From: Candidatus Lambdaproteobacteria bacterium | GTDB taxonomy: Bacteria; SAR324; NAC60-12 | Length of the DNA stretch: 7,968 nucleotides | Direction: 5' to 3' | NCBI GenBank assembly: GCA_012964265.1 | Contig: DTUH01000258.1 | Coordinates: 1-7,968 of the forward strand | Shown here: positions 6,562 to 7,968 of the stretch, one piece after another | Position numbering within the stretch: position 1 is the stretch's first letter | How the letters are laid out: the number at the start of each line of letters is the position of its first letter | Notes under the pieces: model-generated | What the model saw: the letters and a program-made list of their open reading frames with translations, nothing else | Told to the model about the DNA's origin: nothing | Database searches by the model: none | Made by a program: the position numbers and the translations under genes

Positions 6562-7699
6562 TATTGATGATATCGACATCGCTGAATTTGAGGCGCTATG
6601 TTCACAGAGTGTAAACGCGGAAGATCATCCTTTCTCTTCGGATATTGAACAGAAAGTCGTCATCTATAACGGTGATAGTATCCGTTCTGTGATCGGCACA
6701 CCGCAAGCAGGTGAGTTGAAAAATGAGCTGCACCATTGCCTCAAGGATGGTCCTGGGGTGCTCGTCATTCAAAAGGCATTTCCGAATTCTCAAGTCATTG
6801 ACAGGGCAACCGAAGTATTTAAGGAAATAATTTCAGCAGAAAAAAATACCACGGAAAGTCGAGGAGATCATTTTGCGAAACCCGGAGAAAACGAAAGAAT
6901 TTGGAATGCCTTACAGAAATTTTGTGAACGGGATACGGAAGCCTTCGTTGCTTACTACAAGAATCCGATCCTGCGTTTTGTGTCGGAAGCGTGGCTCGGT
7001 CCGTTTTTTCAAATGACCTCACAGGTCAACATCATTAAACCCGGTGGACAGGCACAGCAGCCGCACCGTGATTATCATCTTGGTTTTCAGGATGATTCAC
7101 TTATTTCAGAATTTCCGGTAGCGTCGCAAATTAACTCGCAGTTTCTGACTTTGCAGGGGGCAGTTGCACACACTGACATGAAAACTTCATCTGGACCGAC
7201 CTTGTTGTTGCCCTTTTCTCAACAATATCAACTCGGTTACATGGCTTGGCGAAACCCTGAATTCATAGAATATTTTCAGAATAATTGTGTACAGTTGCCA
7301 TTAAAAAAAGGGGATGCTGCTTTCTTCAGTCCGGCCTTGTTCCATGCAGGCGGAAACAACACCGAATCCAGCGACCGAATCGCCAACTTGTTGCAAATCT
7401 CAAGTGCCTTCGCAAAGGCTATGGAATCTGTGGATCGCGCCAAAATGACGAAACTGATCTACCCGGTTTTGCTTGCAGGAAAGCAGGCCAAACTGCTCAG
7501 TGCGGACGAAACGAAAACCGTTGCTGCATCCGTTGTCGAAGGTTATCCCTTTCCGACAAATTTGGATTCCGATTCACCTATGGAAGGTTCCGCGCCGGAA
7601 ACTGTACAGGCTTTGATGGAACGGGCCTTGAGTGAGGAGTGGTCTGTCGATCGTTTTTGCGATTGCCTTGATGAAGCAACGAAGCGCAGACTTGCCTGA
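6542..7699 (+). CDS. PhyH-family Fe(II)/2-oxoglutarate-dependent dioxygenase
   Basis: The protein belongs to the phytanoyl-CoA dioxygenase (PhyH) family, double-stranded beta-helix enzymes that use Fe(II), O2 and 2-oxoglutarate to hydroxylate a substrate or remove an alkyl group. The iron triad is visible: H175 and D177 in PHRDYHLGF and H268 in PALFHAGGNN. R279, 11 residues after H268 (SSDRIANLLQIS), is the expected 2-oxoglutarate carboxylate binder. At 385 residues it is longer than the 250-300 typical of small bacterial members, with about 60 residues before the core and about 90 helical-looking residues after it. ATG 6542 is preferred over the adjacent TTG 6539. TAA 6533-6535 blocks any longer frame, and no good ribosome binding site is seen. 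It lies 27 bases after the aldehyde dehydrogenase. In a cyclitol/sugar operon it may demethylate or hydroxylate a modified substrate. No known member allows a firm substrate call. Confidence 0.82.
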   Translation: MQRHLFNIDDIDIAEFEALCSQSVNAEDHPFSSDIEQKVVIYNGDSIRSVIGTPQAGELKNELHHCLKDGPGVLVIQKAFPNSQVIDRATEVFKEIISAEKNTTESRGDHFAKPGENERIWNALQKFCERDTEAFVAYYKNPILRFVSEAWLGPFFQMTSQVNIIKPGGQAQQPHRDYHLGFQDDSLISEFPVASQINSQFLTLQGAVAHTDMKTSSGPTLLLPFSQQYQLGYMAWRNPEFIEYFQNNCVQLPLKKGDAAFFSPALFHAGGNNTESSDRIANLLQISSAFAKAMESVDRAKMTKLIYPVLLAGKQAKLLSADETKTVAASVVEGYPFPTNLDSDSPMEGSAPETVQALMERALSEEWSVDRFCDCLDEATKRRLA

Positions 7700-7714
7700 A
7701 ATAAAAGAACATCA

Positions 7715-7720
7715 AGAGGA
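7715..7720 (+). promoter_or_regulatory. ribosome binding site of oxidoreductase 3
   Basis: AGAGGA lies four bases before ATG 7725. It is the strongest Shine-Dalgarno match in the window and fixes the start of the truncated last gene. Confidence 0.6.
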
Positions 7721-7724
7721 TAAA

Positions 7725-7968
7725 ATGAAAAGCGTAACTTTTGGAATAATCGGCGCGGGTCGCATCGGTAAACTCCATGCAGACAATTTACTGAGCCGTG
7801 TCGAAGGCGCAAAGCTCAAAACCGTTACCGATCCGTTTCTTGACGAAGAATGGGCCGCTTCCCGAAACATTCCGGTAACCGGGAAAGATCACCGGATGAT
7901 GTTGGACGATCCTGAAATTGACGCAATTCTAATCGGTTCGCCTTCTCCGGAACATGCATCGCAAATGA
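7725..7968 (+). CDS. Gfo/Idh/MocA family oxidoreductase 3, IolG-like, N-terminal part
   Basis: The first 81 codons are present, and the window ends one base into codon 82. The translation begins MKSVTFGIIGAGRIGKLHAD, with the canonical Rossmann dinucleotide loop GAGRIG (10-15) and the HA(D/E)N continuation common in myo-inositol 2-dehydrogenases (IolG). It goes on to TVTDPF, the acidic residue that ends strand 2 and normally contacts the adenine ribose, favouring NAD. DPEIDAILIGSPSPEHASQM (61-80) corresponds to the strand before the EKP motif, which would lie just outside. The reading frame is intact to the edge. It begins 25 bases after the PhyH gene and has a good ribosome binding site. Of the three family members here, it looks the most like classical IolG and would pair logically with the upstream IolE. 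The catalytic half is not in the window, so the substrate remains inferred. Confidence 0.82.
   Translation, partial: MKSVTFGIIGAGRIGKLHADNLLSRVEGAKLKTVTDPFLDEEWAASRNIPVTGKDHRMMLDDPEIDAILIGSPSPEHASQM

Noticed and set aside
7699..7724. Terminator after the PhyH gene
   Set aside because: The 25-base gap has no inverted repeat with a T-run and carries the binding site of the next gene.

Overview
The window holds one strand of tightly packed catabolic genes: six complete CDSs, one CDS cut by the right edge, and possibly the last codons of an eighth at the left edge. All are on the + strand with gaps of 0 to 27 bases. No RNA gene, insertion sequence, CRISPR array, terminator or convincing promoter is visible, so the block reads as the interior of an operon that continues on both sides. 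Base composition looks close to 50% GC. The content (IolE, several Gfo/Idh/MocA oxidoreductases, an IlvD/Edd dehydratase, an aldehyde dehydrogenase, a PhyH-type dioxygenase) suggests an aerobic heterotroph living on polyols, cyclitols or sugar acids. Dense Gfo/Idh/MocA plus PhyH content is known from uncultivated marine or host-associated lineages such as Poribacteria, and from Planctomycetes and Lentisphaerae relatives. The taxon cannot be fixed from this sequence and I hold this only as a weak suggestion.

Layout: 1-108, probable 3' end of an upstream gene and a short gap. 109-1002, IolE (inosose dehydratase). 1003-2190, Gfo/Idh/MocA oxidoreductase 1, abutting iolE. 2204-3934, IlvD/Edd-family aldonate dehydratase with three Fe-S cysteines. 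3944-5050, Gfo/Idh/MocA oxidoreductase 2. 5072-6514, NAD-type aldehyde dehydrogenase. 6542-7699, PhyH-family Fe(II)/2-oxoglutarate dioxygenase. 7725 to the edge, Gfo/Idh/MocA oxidoreductase 3, with an IolG-like N-terminus.

How the genes could work together (inference): the Gfo/Idh/MocA enzymes oxidise hydroxyl groups of a cyclitol or sugar, IolE dehydrates a keto-inositol-like intermediate, the IlvD/Edd enzyme dehydrates a sugar acid to a 2-keto-3-deoxy acid, and the aldehyde dehydrogenase oxidises a semialdehyde or short aldehyde. The PhyH enzyme may hydroxylate or demethylate a modified substrate so that it can enter the pathway. The set is not the classical inositol pathway: IolD, IolB, IolC, IolJ and a recognisable IolA are absent here. 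It is not a complete Weimberg or Dahms pathway either, because no 2-keto-3-deoxy-aldonate dehydratase or aldolase is seen. The combination is the main point of interest.
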